Source: Caldicellulosiruptor acetigenus (lineage in GTDB: Bacteria; Bacillota; Thermoanaerobacteria; Caldicellulosiruptorales; Caldicellulosiruptoraceae). Taken from it: DNA of 64,000 nt. Location: the NCBI RefSeq assembly GCF_026914305.1, contig NZ_CP113866.1, forward strand, positions 1,553,501 to 1,617,500, given 5' to 3'. The notes below the pieces were generated by a model that had not been told where the DNA came from, did not search any database, and saw only the letters and a program-made list of their open reading frames with translations. The position numbers and the translations under genes are program-made. Within the stretch, counting starts at the first letter, position 1. The number at the start of each line of letters is the position of its first letter. This document shows, in pieces, positions 17,435-27,125 of this stretch.

Positions 17435-18115
17435 ATGCATCTTGAAAGAGTATGTCAAAGCAAGCTGTTTAAGATGATGGATCAAAGCGAAATAAAAGAG
17501 ATATTGGATTCCTTTCATATTCTTAAAAAGGATTTTGAAAAAGACCAGGTGATTGTACTTGAAGGTGACGAATGCAGCTTTATAGGACTTATACTCAGCG
17601 GAATGATTGAAGTGAAGAAAAGTTCTGTCTCAGGCAAAGAATATACCATAACTACATTGACACAAGGCGATACGTTTGGTGAAGCTGTCATATTTTCTTC
17701 GGCAAACACCTTTCCTGCGACAATTGTTTCAAAGACCAAAACAGAAGTTATATTCATTCCAAAGCATGCCATAATTAAGATGTGCAAAAAAAACGAAAAG
17801 TTTTTATATAACTTTTTAAATCTTCTTTCAGATAGAATTCTTCTTTTGAACACAAAACTTAAAGAAAATACGCTTTCTACTTTGAGACAAAAGATTTGTA
17901 ATTTTTTAATTGAAGAGTACAAAAAACAGAAAACTACAAAATTAAAACTCAATTTTACAAAGCAAGAACTTGCTAAAATTTTTAATGTGCAAAGGCCTTC
18001 ACTTTCAAGAGAGCTCATAAAAATGAAAGAAGAAGGGCTAATTGATTTCTGGGGAAAAGAAATCTGGATCAAAGATCTGGAAAAGATAGAGGAGTATTTA
18101 TACGAAGATGCATAA
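17435..18115 (+). CDS. Crp/Fnr family transcriptional regulator (HcpR-like by context)
   Basis: 226 aa. The N-terminal cNMP-binding-type beta roll includes GDECSFIGLILSGMIEV and LTQGDTFGEAVIF. The C-terminal helix-turn-helix (TKQELAKIFNVQRPSLSREL) spans about 170-195. No N-terminal cysteine cluster like Fnr is seen. Start ATG at 17435 follows GAAGGTGA. Its position opposite hcp-ferredoxin and the shared palindrome suggest it controls that pair and probably itself. The ligand (heme/NO or other) is unknown. Confidence 0.86.
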   Translation: MHLERVCQSKLFKMMDQSEIKEILDSFHILKKDFEKDQVIVLEGDECSFIGLILSGMIEVKKSSVSGKEYTITTLTQGDTFGEAVIFSSANTFPATIVSKTKTEVIFIPKHAIIKMCKKNEKFLYNFLNLLSDRILLLNTKLKENTLSTLRQKICNFLIEEYKKQKTTKLKLNFTKQELAKIFNVQRPSLSRELIKMKEEGLIDFWGKEIWIKDLEKIEEYLYEDA

Positions 18116-18139
18116 AAGGCTGGGCAGATACCCAGCCTT
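18116..18139 (-). terminator. Terminator after ftsY, also at the end of the regulator gene
   Basis: AAGGCTGGG (18116-18124) pairs with CCCAGCCTT (18131-18139). On the minus strand TTTT follows. It lies between the convergent regulator and ftsY genes. Confidence 0.8.
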
Positions 18140-18149
18140 GTGACTTTTA

Positions 18150-19055
18150 TTAATTTTCAAAAAGAGCATCTACAAATTCTTTTGCATTAAAATACTGAAG
18201 ATCATCTATCTTTTCTCCCACTCCTACAAACTTTACCGGAATCTTGAGCTCATCACATATGGAAATAATGATGCCGCCTTTTGCTGTACCATCAAGCTTT
18301 GTAAGTACAATTCCAGAAATATTGACTGCCTGGTTAAACTCTTTTGCTTGATTCAGCGCATTTTGACCAGTTGTTGCATCAATCACAAGCAAAGTCTCCT
18401 TGCTTGCTTCTGGCATTTGCTGATTTATCACCCGGTCAATCTTTTTAAGTTCCTCAATTAAGTTTTTCTTAGTATGAAGTCTTCCAGCCGTGTCGACTAT
18501 CAAAACATCAGCCTTTCTTGCCCTCATTGCCTGGATACCATCGAACACAACAGCTGCCGGATCGCTACCTTCAACATGCTTTATAATGTCACACCCAACC
18601 CTTTTTGCCCAAATCTCAAGCTGTTCTGCAGCTGCTGCTCTAAATGTGTCTGCTGCCGCAATTAAAACCTTTTTACCATTTGATTTTAAAAGATTTGCAA
18701 TTTTGCCTATGGATGTTGTCTTACCCACACCGTTTACGCCAACCATCAGGATTATGAGGGGATACTTTTCACTTAATTTGTTTTCTAGATTAATAATACT
18801 AAGCATCTCTTCTTTTAAAAGCTCTTTCACAGCTTCAGTAGCAGAAATTTTTTCTTTTTTAACCTTCTCTTTGAGATTTTCTATTATTTTTTGAGATGTT
18901 TTAACACCAACATCTGAGAGTACCAAAACCTCTTCAAGCTCTTCAAAAAGTTCATCGTCTACTTGCTTGAATGATTTTAATAAGCTTTCGACTTTTTCAG
19001 TAAAATTCTTTTTAGTCTTCGAAAGACCTTCTTTAAGTCTATCAAAAAATCCCAT
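18150..19055 (-). CDS. ftsY: Signal recognition particle receptor
   Basis: 301 aa, NG domains with no large acidic N-terminus, as in most Bacillota. G1 is GVNGVGKTTSIGK, G3 DTAGR, and G4 TKLDGTAKGG. It docks SRP-ribosome complexes at the membrane. The ATG follows AAAGGATGAT and lies 6 nt downstream of smc, so the smc-ftsY pair is one transcript. Confidence 0.97.
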   Translation of the reverse strand: MGFFDRLKEGLSKTKKNFTEKVESLLKSFKQVDDELFEELEEVLVLSDVGVKTSQKIIENLKEKVKKEKISATEAVKELLKEEMLSIINLENKLSEKYPLIILMVGVNGVGKTTSIGKIANLLKSNGKKVLIAAADTFRAAAAEQLEIWAKRVGCDIIKHVEGSDPAAVVFDGIQAMRARKADVLIVDTAGRLHTKKNLIEELKKIDRVINQQMPEASKETLLVIDATTGQNALNQAKEFNQAVNISGIVLTKLDGTAKGGIIISICDELKIPVKFVGVGEKIDDLQYFNAKEFVDALFEN

Positions 19056-19061
19056 CTTCTA

Positions 19062-22000
19062 TCATCCTTTCTGTATTTTTTCAATGTTTAGTGACAAAAC
19101 TTTTGAAACACCGCGTTCTTCCATTGTAACACCATATAGAACGTCGGCAATCTCCATTGTGGGTTTCCTATGGGTAACGAAAATGATTTGGCTCTGGTTA
19201 TTCAAATTCTTTATATACTGGGCAAACCTTTGAACATTTGCCTCATCCAAGCTTGAATCTATCTCGTCTAATATGCACAAAAGAGAACCTTTAAACGTCA
19301 AAAAGGCAAACAAAAGTGCAATTGCTACTAAAGCCTTTTCTCCACCAGAAAGAAGATTTATATTCTGAAGCTTTTTGCCTGGAGGTTTAACATCAATATC
19401 TACACCAAGCTCTCCATCCTGACCTATGAGCTTCAAATCACAACTTCCTCCGCCAAAAAGTTCAAAAAATATCTCTGAAAACAAACTCTTTATCTTTTCA
19501 AAGTTTTCTAAAAATATCTCTTTCATATTTTTTTCAAGATGACTAATAAGTCTTTTTAACTCATCTGTTGTCTTCTGCAAATCTTCAATCTGTTTTTGCA
19601 AAAATTGCATTCTTTCCTGTAGTCTTTTCTCCTGATCAATTGAATATAACTTTACTTCCCCCAGTTCAGAAAGCGCTTGAGTGCACCTTTCAAGCTCATC
19701 TTCCTTCTCTTTTGTCCAAAAAACTTCATTATTTGAAGCATGGATTTCTTCATTAAATGTCTCAAAATATTTTTCTTTTATATTCTTCATGTAGTTTTCA
19801 AGATCATGCTTTTCAAGAGCAATTTGTCCAAGTTTTTTTTCTATCTCCTGAATTTTATTTGAAATTTCATTTAACCCTTTTTGCTCAGAATTGTATCGCT
19901 CAGAAAGTTCAAAGTAATCTTTCTCAAGCTGCTGCAAATTATTTTTAAACTCTTCTGCTTTTTGTTTTTTCTCCTCTATCTCTTCAGAAGTTTGAAAAAT
20001 TTGACCCTCAAGCTCTCTTATATTCTCTTCACATTTTGCCTTCTCATTAAACCTGTACATTTTTTGATTCTCTATCTCAACCATGTTATAGCTTTTACTT
20101 TCAAGCTTATGTTTTAATATAGAAATCTCTGCTTCAATCTTATTCTTTTCTTCTATCGCCTTTGTGAACTTGCTATCCAAAAGATTATAATCTTCTTTTA
20201 GTTTACTCAAAATGGTTTTAAGATTTGAAATCTCTTTCTCCAACTCCTCTTTTGATTTTTTGAGATTTTCTAAGTTTTCCTGGGAAGACTTTATGTCGCA
20301 TTCAAGTGTTATGAGTTGTTGATCTATCAAATTCTTTTCGTTTTCTAAAGCATCTTTGTTTTGGACAAGCTGTTTCATTTTATAATCATACATCTCAATT
20401 TCTCTTTCAAGCTCACTCATTTTCGACAATAAATCATTTAAGTTTTCTTCCACTTCTCGTTTCGCAGTTTTAAGATCATACAACACTTTAGTATTTTCTA
20501 TAATCAATTTATCCATTTCCTCAAGCTTGGATGAAAGGTTTTTTACATCAAGTTCCAGTTCTTCTTTTTCCACTTTTCTTTCCAAAAGAGAAAAATCAGC
20601 TTTCTTCTCACCACCAACAAAAACGCCACCGGGAGAAATTAGCTCTCCCGAAAGTGTAACACACCTTGCTTTATATCCTACCTTTTTTTGATACTCTATA
20701 GCTCTGTCGATAGTATCAAAAACAAGAGTACGACCAAGCAAAAATTCTGATACTTTTTGTACCTCATCATTTGTCTCAACAAATTCATCTGCATATCCCA
20801 AAAAACCATCTGCGTTAATATCTTCTTTTTGACTTAAAACCGAAACGGTATCAACAGGAATAATTGTGACCTTGCCAAGCTTCTCATTCTTTGCTATCTC
20901 TATTATCCTTTTTGCATCATTTTCATTTTTCACAACAAGGTGTTGCAAAGAACTGCCCAGTGCTGTTTCAATAGCTTTTAGATATTCTCTTTTGACAGAT
21001 ATCAAACTTCCCACCGTTCCATACAGGCAAATGGGAAGATTTTTTACTCGTTTGAAAACTTCCTTAATTGTTTTGCTGTATCCTTCATAGCTTTCTTCCA
21101 TCATTTTTAGAACACTTAATCTTTCCTGCTTTTTTATCAGCTGTTTTGAAAGATCATCTACTAAATTTTTGATGTTGGCAAGATAATCCTCTTTTTTTGA
21201 TACCTGCTGGTTTAAATCTTCAAGTAAAATTACAAGCTTTTTTCTTTCATCATCTAACTCCCTTAGTTGTGATTTTTTTGCATCTCGTGCAATGGTCAGT
21301 TTTTCAAATTCGCTTAAAATAGCATTTGTCTGCTCATTTATTTTCACTTTTCTATTTTCTAAAGTACCTGACAAATGCAAAATTCCATTTAATTTTTGGT
21401 TAAACTTTTCTATCTGAGATATGCATTCAATTAACTCTGCTTCTTTCTTTTGGATTTCTGATTCTACTTTTATAATGCTTTCTTTTAAAGCTGTAATTTG
21501 ATTTTGTAACTTTGCATGAACCTCTAAAACTCTTCTATGCTCTTCTTCTTTTTCAGAAAGACTCTTTTGCAATTCATCTATGCTCTTTTTTAAATCCTCT
21601 TTTTGCTCCTCAAGCTGTAAAATCTGCCTTGACAAATGGTCCTTAAGTTGCTGTTCGCTTTCAAGCTGCTTTTTTAAAAACTTCAGCCGAGCGGTGCTTT
21701 CTGTAAGTTCACTTTTTATTTCATCATAAGATAGTCTTGTTTTCTCTACCTCCTGGGTCAGCAGGTCCATTTGTAATTTGTTCTGATTTATACTTTCTTC
21801 AAGTTCTCTTCTCAATTGTATTAGCTTTTCAAGTTCCTCATTTAATTGCTTCTCCTTTGTGAGAAAATCATGATATCTTCTGCCTGTCAAGTTATACTCA
21901 TAAACATACTTTTCTTTTTTCAAACTTTGGAGTTTTTGATTTATTTGAAGATATGTCTTTGCCTTTTGCACATCAGGCTTAATTTCCTCCAGCTGTGTGC

Positions 22001-22595
22001 TAAGTTCAAAAATTACATCCTGAAGTCTTTGAATGTTCTCCTCTGTTGCTTTAAGCTTTCTCTCTGTTTCTTCTTTTCTGTACTTATACTTTGTAATCCC
22101 ACACGCTTCTTCAAAAATCCTATACCTCTCAACAGGCCTTGCATTTATTATCTCATCAACTCTACCTTGGGATATAATAGAATATCCGTCTTTTCCAAGT
22201 CCAGAGTCAAGAAAAAGCTCATATACATCTTTCAATCTGCAAGGAATTTTATTTATAAAAAACTCACTCTCTCCACTCCTAAAAAGCCTTCTTGTTATCA
22301 CCACTTCTTGATAATCGATGGGAAGAACCCCGCTTGAGTTGTCAAAACATATAGAAACCTCAGCAAAACCCTGAGATTTTCTCTTCTCAGTGCCAGCAAA
22401 AATAAGGTCTTCTTGTTTTGCTGCACGCAAAATTTTTAAACTTTGCTCGCCCAAAGCCCACCTTATTGCATCTGTAATATTGCTCTTTCCACATCCATTA
22501 GGTCCAACAATAGCTGTAATTCCTTTTTGAAATTCAATTCTTGTCTTTTCACAAAAAGATTTAAAACCATAGATTTCAAGCCATTTTATGTACAT
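19062..22595 (-). CDS. smc: Chromosome segregation protein SMC
   Basis: About 1177 aa. The N-terminal Walker A is GPNGCGKSN, the central hinge is around residues 510-680 (glycine-rich GFLGYADEF region), two long coiled coils flank it, and the C-terminal signature LSGGEKAL plus Walker B LCILDEIDSSLD close the head. SMC dimers organise and segregate the chromosome. GGGGGA is 7 nt before the ATG at 22595, a better start than the upstream ATG at 22625. Confidence 0.97.
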   Translation of the reverse strand: MYIKWLEIYGFKSFCEKTRIEFQKGITAIVGPNGCGKSNITDAIRWALGEQSLKILRAAKQEDLIFAGTEKRKSQGFAEVSICFDNSSGVLPIDYQEVVITRRLFRSGESEFFINKIPCRLKDVYELFLDSGLGKDGYSIISQGRVDEIINARPVERYRIFEEACGITKYKYRKEETERKLKATEENIQRLQDVIFELSTQLEEIKPDVQKAKTYLQINQKLQSLKKEKYVYEYNLTGRRYHDFLTKEKQLNEELEKLIQLRRELEESINQNKLQMDLLTQEVEKTRLSYDEIKSELTESTARLKFLKKQLESEQQLKDHLSRQILQLEEQKEDLKKSIDELQKSLSEKEEEHRRVLEVHAKLQNQITALKESIIKVESEIQKKEAELIECISQIEKFNQKLNGILHLSGTLENRKVKINEQTNAILSEFEKLTIARDAKKSQLRELDDERKKLVILLEDLNQQVSKKEDYLANIKNLVDDLSKQLIKKQERLSVLKMMEESYEGYSKTIKEVFKRVKNLPICLYGTVGSLISVKREYLKAIETALGSSLQHLVVKNENDAKRIIEIAKNEKLGKVTIIPVDTVSVLSQKEDINADGFLGYADEFVETNDEVQKVSEFLLGRTLVFDTIDRAIEYQKKVGYKARCVTLSGELISPGGVFVGGEKKADFSLLERKVEKEELELDVKNLSSKLEEMDKLIIENTKVLYDLKTAKREVEENLNDLLSKMSELEREIEMYDYKMKQLVQNKDALENEKNLIDQQLITLECDIKSSQENLENLKKSKEELEKEISNLKTILSKLKEDYNLLDSKFTKAIEEKNKIEAEISILKHKLESKSYNMVEIENQKMYRFNEKAKCEENIRELEGQIFQTSEEIEEKKQKAEEFKNNLQQLEKDYFELSERYNSEQKGLNEISNKIQEIEKKLGQIALEKHDLENYMKNIKEKYFETFNEEIHASNNEVFWTKEKEDELERCTQALSELGEVKLYSIDQEKRLQERMQFLQKQIEDLQKTTDELKRLISHLEKNMKEIFLENFEKIKSLFSEIFFELFGGGSCDLKLIGQDGELGVDIDVKPPGKKLQNINLLSGGEKALVAIALLFAFLTFKGSLLCILDEIDSSLDEANVQRFAQYIKNLNNQSQIIFVTHRKPTMEIADVLYGVTMEERGVSKVLSLNIEKIQKG

Positions 22596-22693
22596 TATCA
22601 TATCCCCCATCACTTCAAAAAACAATCATTATTTTAGCAAAAATTATTGAACAGTGCTATATCATTTGTGTAAATACAATGCTGCTAAAACAA

Positions 22694-22722
22694 CAAAAAA
22701 GCAGGTAGTTTTTTCTACCTGC
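22694..22722 (-). terminator. spoVS terminator, left (orphan) copy
   Basis: GCAGGTAG (22701-22708) pairs with CTACCTGC (22715-22722), followed by T6 on the minus strand. It is the duplicate of the functional terminator at 24981-25009. Confidence 0.82.
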
Positions 22723-22748
22723 CATATCTTGAAAAACATTGATTTTCC

Positions 22749-22922
22749 TTACCTTGCTTGAACAATAAACTTTATTGCAGTCCTTTCTTCACCGTCAATA
22801 TCAATTTCAGAAAATGCTGGAATTACAATCAAATCAATACCATTTGGTGCTACTTTTCCTCTTGCAATTGCAATAGCCTTGACAGCCTGGTTTACAGCAC
22901 CTGCTCCAACTGCCTGAAGCTC
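22749..22922 (-). pseudogene. Truncated spoVS fragment (C-terminal 58 codons)
   Basis: Identical to the 3' part of the intact spoVS at 25036-25296 but cut off at 22922 by the insertion element. It lacks a start and promoter. It arose as the left half of the 306-bp target duplication. Confidence 0.88.
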
Positions 22923-24903
22923 TTGACTTTGTCAGTTTGAAGCTCAAAAAGCTTGGGAGGACTGGGATTGACAAAATTTGGTCGTCAATTTTGTCACTAC
23001 ATCATTTGCTAATACCAATAAATTCTAAGCCTTCCTCATATGTCATGAAGTTTTTTGGACCCTTTATCTTCATTACATTCAGTATATCTCCAGCTCCTCC
23101 CTCAATTCTTTGCTTTATCAAATATTTCTTCCCTTTTATCTCTATTTCAAAAAAGTTCATTGAATATATTGCTTCCATTATCCTTTCACTACTTATTCCT
23201 TTACCTTTTCTCCTCAAAATATATTCCAATGTCCTTTGCAGTAAAAATGCCAAAAAACATATCACAAAATGTCCTTTTATTCTGCTTTCTGTAAAGTGAT
23301 ATATCGGTCGCACTTCTAAACAGCTTTTCATTACTCTGAATGACTGCTCTATCTTCCATAAATCGTGATATGCTCCTAAAACCTCTTCTACATCCATATC
23401 CTTTTTGCTCGTTTGAATTGCATAATATCCGTCAAATTTCTCATCTCGTTTTATCGCTTCCTCATCCAGCACATATTCTTCTGATTTTGATTTCTTCTTC
23501 AAATATTTCCTTGCACCTTTCTTCTCTAAGGCTGTTATGCTTCCTTTGTTCTCTAAAAGCTCTTTGGCTTTTCTTACCAATCTCTCTCTGTCTTCTTTGT
23601 CTTTCTTGGCTCTCTTGCTTGAATACGTTATTATCAAATTCTCTTCTATTTTGAACTCTTTACCCTCTTCATCCTTGACAATATTTGTTCTTTCCAATAC
23701 CTTATATTTGAATTCATCACCATAAATTTCTTCAGCATTCAAACATCTTTTGCCATCAAGTCTTTTATATCCTTCTTCATTAAAAACTTCATCTAAAATT
23801 TCTTTACTTGCATTCTTTAATCTGCTTGCTACTATATAGTCGTACCCAGCTTCTTTTATCATCTTTAAATTTATTCTGCTGTTAAGCCCTTTGTCTGCTA
23901 CTATTATTATCTTATCTATACTAAATTTTTCCTTCAGCTTCCTCAGTATCTTTACCATCGTCTTGCTATCTATCGTATTACCAGGAAAAAGTTCATACCC
24001 TATCGGTCTGCCTTCTTTGTCCACCAAAAGCCCTAATACAACTTGCACTTCATTTACCTTGTTGTCTTTGCTAAACCCAAAATTTTTAAGTTCATCCGCT
24101 CTACAACTCTCAAAGTATATTGTCGTCACATCATAAAACACTACATCAACTACCATCTTAAATAAGTCTTTATTTCTCTGATACAGGTATGTCTCTAAAT
24201 CTTCTTTTACACTGTCAAGAAAATCTAAACACCTGTACAATTGATTCAAATCTATATCCTCTTCAAATCCAAAATATTTGCTTCTCTGATGATAAGTTCT
24301 TAGTTTGCTCATTGGCTCTATCAATCTCTGTATGGTCATTAAAAAACTTACTTTGTTTACATCAAATTTTATCTTTCTCTCTTTTGCTGCTTTCCCTTTT
24401 AAAAACTTATCAATTTCAAGCTCCTCCCATAACTTTCTGTATACAATGTATCCCCAATTTTTTGCAACTGCATCCGAAATATCTTCTTCAGATTCAATAG
24501 TAACAGCTTTTGTATTCTCAGTAGTTGTTTCAGCGACAATATCAGATAGTTTTTTTACAATGTTTTTAAAAGCGGGGTCATCTTTGAGAATATCAAGTCT
24601 ACCAAAGTTAAATAGTACTCTTTGCTTTACTTTACCATTTTCACGGTAATTTTCGACTAACCTAACATACTGATAACCGCCAGCATTAGTAATTTTGACA
24701 AACATATGGCAACTCCTTGAAGATAGTTTGTTATATTGTACCACAAAATATTTAAAAAGTCAAGCAAATTCAGTATATATTAAGCTAAAATTTGTCCCTA
24801 CATTTTTTAAAATTTTTTATTTTTCTCTTCTTGAAACCCGCATAAATTAAGACTTTGTTATTTTTTGTTAGCTCAAAAACACCTCTTAACTGACAAAGTC
24901 AAG
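22923..24903 (-). mobile_element. IS1634-like insertion sequence
   Basis: About 1981 bp with terminal inverted repeats: TTGACTTTGTCAGTT at the left end (22923-22937) and its complement ending at 24902-24903. It carries one transposase gene. It is flanked by 306-bp direct repeats. IS1634 of Mycoplasma mycoides is known for variable and long target duplications, which fits. Confidence 0.88.
23002..24705 (-). CDS. IS1634/IS4-superfamily transposase
   Basis: About 567 aa from the ATG at 24705 (AAGGAG 7 nt upstream). It starts MFVKITNAGGYQYVRLVENY and has the DDE core: VFYDVTT, later ADKGLNSR, and a C-terminal EQSFRVMKSCLEVRPI segment with the catalytic Glu. It appears intact, so the element may still be mobile. 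The upstream 13 codons of the open frame overlap non-coding DNA. Confidence 0.9.
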   Translation of the reverse strand: MFVKITNAGGYQYVRLVENYRENGKVKQRVLFNFGRLDILKDDPAFKNIVKKLSDIVAETTTENTKAVTIESEEDISDAVAKNWGYIVYRKLWEELEIDKFLKGKAAKERKIKFDVNKVSFLMTIQRLIEPMSKLRTYHQRSKYFGFEEDIDLNQLYRCLDFLDSVKEDLETYLYQRNKDLFKMVVDVVFYDVTTIYFESCRADELKNFGFSKDNKVNEVQVVLGLLVDKEGRPIGYELFPGNTIDSKTMVKILRKLKEKFSIDKIIIVADKGLNSRINLKMIKEAGYDYIVASRLKNASKEILDEVFNEEGYKRLDGKRCLNAEEIYGDEFKYKVLERTNIVKDEEGKEFKIEENLIITYSSKRAKKDKEDRERLVRKAKELLENKGSITALEKKGARKYLKKKSKSEEYVLDEEAIKRDEKFDGYYAIQTSKKDMDVEEVLGAYHDLWKIEQSFRVMKSCLEVRPIYHFTESRIKGHFVICFLAFLLQRTLEYILRRKGKGISSERIMEAIYSMNFFEIEIKGKKYLIKQRIEGGAGDILNVMKIKGPKNFMTYEEGLEFIGISK

Positions 24904-25209
24904 AAAAAACAATCATTATTTTAGCAAAAATTATTGAACAGTGCTATATCATTTGTGTAAATACAATGCTGCTAAAACAACAAAAAAGCAGGTAGTTTTT
25001 TCTACCTGCCATATCTTGAAAAACATTGATTTTCCTTACCTTGCTTGAACAATAAACTTTATTGCAGTCCTTTCTTCACCGTCAATATCAATTTCAGAAA
25101 ATGCTGGAATTACAATCAAATCAATACCATTTGGTGCTACTTTTCCTCTTGCAATTGCAATAGCCTTGACAGCCTGGTTTACAGCACCTGCTCCAACTGC
25201 CTGAAGCTC
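24904..25209. repeat. 306-bp direct repeat, right copy
   Basis: Right half of the target duplication; it matches 22617-22922. This copy keeps the complete spoVS because the sequence continues through its start and promoter. Confidence 0.88.
24981..25009 (-). terminator. spoVS terminator
   Basis: GCAGGTAG / CTACCTGC hairpin with T6 on the minus strand, 27 nt after the spoVS stop. Confidence 0.85.
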
Positions 25210-25296
25210 AGCAACTCTTTTTTCTTTTATAACTGCAGTCAGAGCTCCTGCAACTTTTTGTGGTTTTGAAGTTGCTGCAACTTTTAGAACTTCCAT
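25036..25296 (-). CDS. spoVS: Stage V sporulation protein S
   Basis: 86 aa, the standard length, with the near-invariant core LKVAATSKPQKVAGAL and AVGAGAVNQAVKA. SpoVS is a small RNA/DNA-binding Alba-like protein needed late in sporulation in Bacillus and also present in non-spore-formers. ATG follows AGGAGGT. It is rebuilt intact by the target duplication and preceded by a sigma-H-type promoter. Confidence 0.97.
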   Translation of the reverse strand: MEVLKVAATSKPQKVAGALTAVIKEKRVAELQAVGAGAVNQAVKAIAIARGKVAPNGIDLIVIPAFSEIDIDGEERTAIKFIVQAR

Positions 25297-25365
25297 CCTT
25301 TTTTATACCTCCTGAATATGACGTTGTGACTTTATTTAAATACAAAACCAAATGTCTACTATATA

Positions 25366-25394
25366 TAATTCTACACCATTTTAAAAATTCCTTC
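25366..25394 (-). promoter_or_regulatory. Sigma-H-type promoter of spoVS
   Basis: On the minus strand GAAGGAATT (25386-25394) is followed after 11 bp by GTAGAATTA (25366-25374). This matches the Bacillus sigma-H consensus RnAGGAwWW / RnnGAAT. Bacillus spoVS is a known sigma-H gene. It sits directly after the pstA stop, so spoVS need not rely on pst read-through. Confidence 0.72.
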
Positions 25395-25400
25395 TTTAAT

Positions 25401-26243
25401 TTATCCTCTCCCTAAAATTCTGTTATATCTTCGAATTATCAAATTTGCAAATGTATTTATTATGAACACAATTACAATAAGCAATGTCGCAGTAGCATAT
25501 GAATTTAATTTTGAAAGTCCTTCTGAAGAAAGAATGTAAAGGTGCACAGACATGGTTCGCGTTGGACTAAATATGCTTGTGGGGAAATTAAGCGAACTTC
25601 CAGCTGTCAAAAGCACTGCAGCAGTCTCACCTATTGCCCTTCCAACTCCCAAGATAACTCCTGTCAATATCCCGGGCATTGCAGGTGGAATCACAACCTT
25701 AGCTATTGTCTGCCACTTTGTTGCACCAAGTGCAAGGCTCCCTTCCCTAAAAGACATCGGAACAGTTTTTATAGCCTCTTCTGAAGTTCGTATAATAGTA
25801 GGCAGAATCATTATCGAAAGTGTAAGTGCACCTGATAAAATGGACCATCTAAATCCAAGTGCAATTACAAAAAATGCAAATCCGAAAAGTCCATAAATTA
25901 TAGAAGGTATTCCAGCCAATGTTTCTGTGCCGAATCTTATAAGTTCAACAACTTTTCCTTTCTTTGAATATTCAGTCAAATAGATTGCTGCTAATACCCC
26001 TACAGGTGCCGCAATTATGACTGCAAGCAAGGTCACATACAAAGTTCCCACAATAACAGGAAATATTCCTCCGCTTTTGCCCATCTCCTCAGGATACTGA
26101 AGAATAAAGCTCAAACTTATACCTTTTAGTCCATTAGAAATAATGTGAAATACTATAACAATTAATATTACCATGGTGATTAACGTAAAAAGTCCAATTA
26201 TAGAAAATACAATACCCTGTACAACTTTATTCTTTCTTATCAT
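25401..26243 (-). CDS. pstA: Phosphate ABC transporter permease
   Basis: 280 aa with six hydrophobic segments. The EAA loop is EAIKTVPMSFREGSLALGATKWQT and VGRAIGETAAVLLTAG is typical of PstA. It forms the high-affinity phosphate channel with PstC. Start overlaps pstC by 4 nt. No pstB gene follows in this window; the ATPase must be encoded elsewhere. Confidence 0.95.
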   Translation of the reverse strand: MIRKNKVVQGIVFSIIGLFTLITMVILIVIVFHIISNGLKGISLSFILQYPEEMGKSGGIFPVIVGTLYVTLLAVIIAAPVGVLAAIYLTEYSKKGKVVELIRFGTETLAGIPSIIYGLFGFAFFVIALGFRWSILSGALTLSIMILPTIIRTSEEAIKTVPMSFREGSLALGATKWQTIAKVVIPPAMPGILTGVILGVGRAIGETAAVLLTAGSSLNFPTSIFSPTRTMSVHLYILSSEGLSKLNSYATATLLIVIVFIINTFANLIIRRYNRILGRG

Positions 26244-27094
26244 TTCTCTTCACCAACTCTTCTTGCAATTACATTTGCAATGGTGTTTAAAATCATAATA
26301 ATTACAAAAAGAACTATGCCTGTTGCAAAAAGCGCCTGAGCATGTTTACCAGACGCATACCCCATCTCAATTGCTATATTTCCTGTTAAGGTTCTTACCT
26401 GGTCCAAAATGTTATTTGGTATTTTTGGACTGTTGCCTGCTACCATAATAACAGCCATGGTCTCGCCAATTGCCCTTCCCATACCAAGAATTATTGAAGC
26501 AATGATTCCAGACTTTGCAGCGGGCAAAATAACTCCTTTTATTGTTTGCCAGTGAGTTGCACCAAGGGCCAAAGACCCTTCTTTATATTCTCTTGGTACA
26601 GACCTTATTGAAACTTCTGAGATGTTTATAATTGTTGGTAAAATCATAATTCCTAAAATTATAGAAGATGCCAAAATAGAAAAACCAGAGCCTCCTAAAT
26701 ATTTCCTTATTAGAGGAACCACCACAACAAGACCATAAAAACCGTAGATCACAGATGGAATTCCTGCCAACAGCTCAACAAATGGTCTTATAAGCCTTGA
26801 TATCTTTTCATTTACAAGTTCACCCAAAAATATTGCTGTTGCAATTCCAATTGGTACACCTATAATAATTGCTCCCACTGTCACATAAATAGAACCCAAA
26901 ATCATCGGGAAAATTCCAAACTTGCCACTCAAAGGCGCCCACTTTTTACCTAAGATAAAGTTCCAAAGTCCATATTCCTTTATGATTGCAAAACCTTCTT
27001 TGAAGATGAAAACTGTTATTAGCAACACAGATATTACTGAGAGTGCTGCTGCTACAAACAAAATAATTTCTATCGCACTTTTCTTCTTAGGCAT
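26240..27094 (-). CDS. pstC: Phosphate ABC transporter permease
   Basis: 284 aa with six membrane segments. The EAA-like loop SIRSVPREYKEGSLALGATHWQT and GMGRAIGETMAV are diagnostic for PstC. It pairs with PstA downstream and receives phosphate from PstS upstream. Spacing to pstS is 31 nt, so the three genes are one transcript. Confidence 0.95.
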   Translation of the reverse strand: MPKKKSAIEIILFVAAALSVISVLLITVFIFKEGFAIIKEYGLWNFILGKKWAPLSGKFGIFPMILGSIYVTVGAIIIGVPIGIATAIFLGELVNEKISRLIRPFVELLAGIPSVIYGFYGLVVVVPLIRKYLGGSGFSILASSIILGIMILPTIINISEVSIRSVPREYKEGSLALGATHWQTIKGVILPAAKSGIIASIILGMGRAIGETMAVIMVAGNSPKIPNNILDQVRTLTGNIAIEMGYASGKHAQALFATGIVLFVIIMILNTIANVIARRVGEEK

Positions 27095-27125
27095 AATAAA
27101 TCTTACACCCCATTACAATAAAATA

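Larger units (their letters stand above)
22617..22922. repeat. 306-bp direct repeat, left copy (IS1634-like target duplication)
   Basis: Identical by eye to 24904-25209 (offset 2287). The left copy contains the smc leader, the spoVS terminator and the last 58 codons of spoVS. The inner boundary coincides with the end of the insertion element, so this is a very long target duplication rather than a prior tandem repeat. Confidence 0.88.

Noticed and set aside
19568-22337. Several plus-strand open frames inside smc
   Set aside because: Shadows of the coiled-coil coding sequence, no Shine-Dalgarno or recognisable protein.
22617-25209. Pre-existing tandem duplication later hit by an IS
   Set aside because: The repeat boundaries coincide exactly with the element ends, so a long target duplication is simpler.
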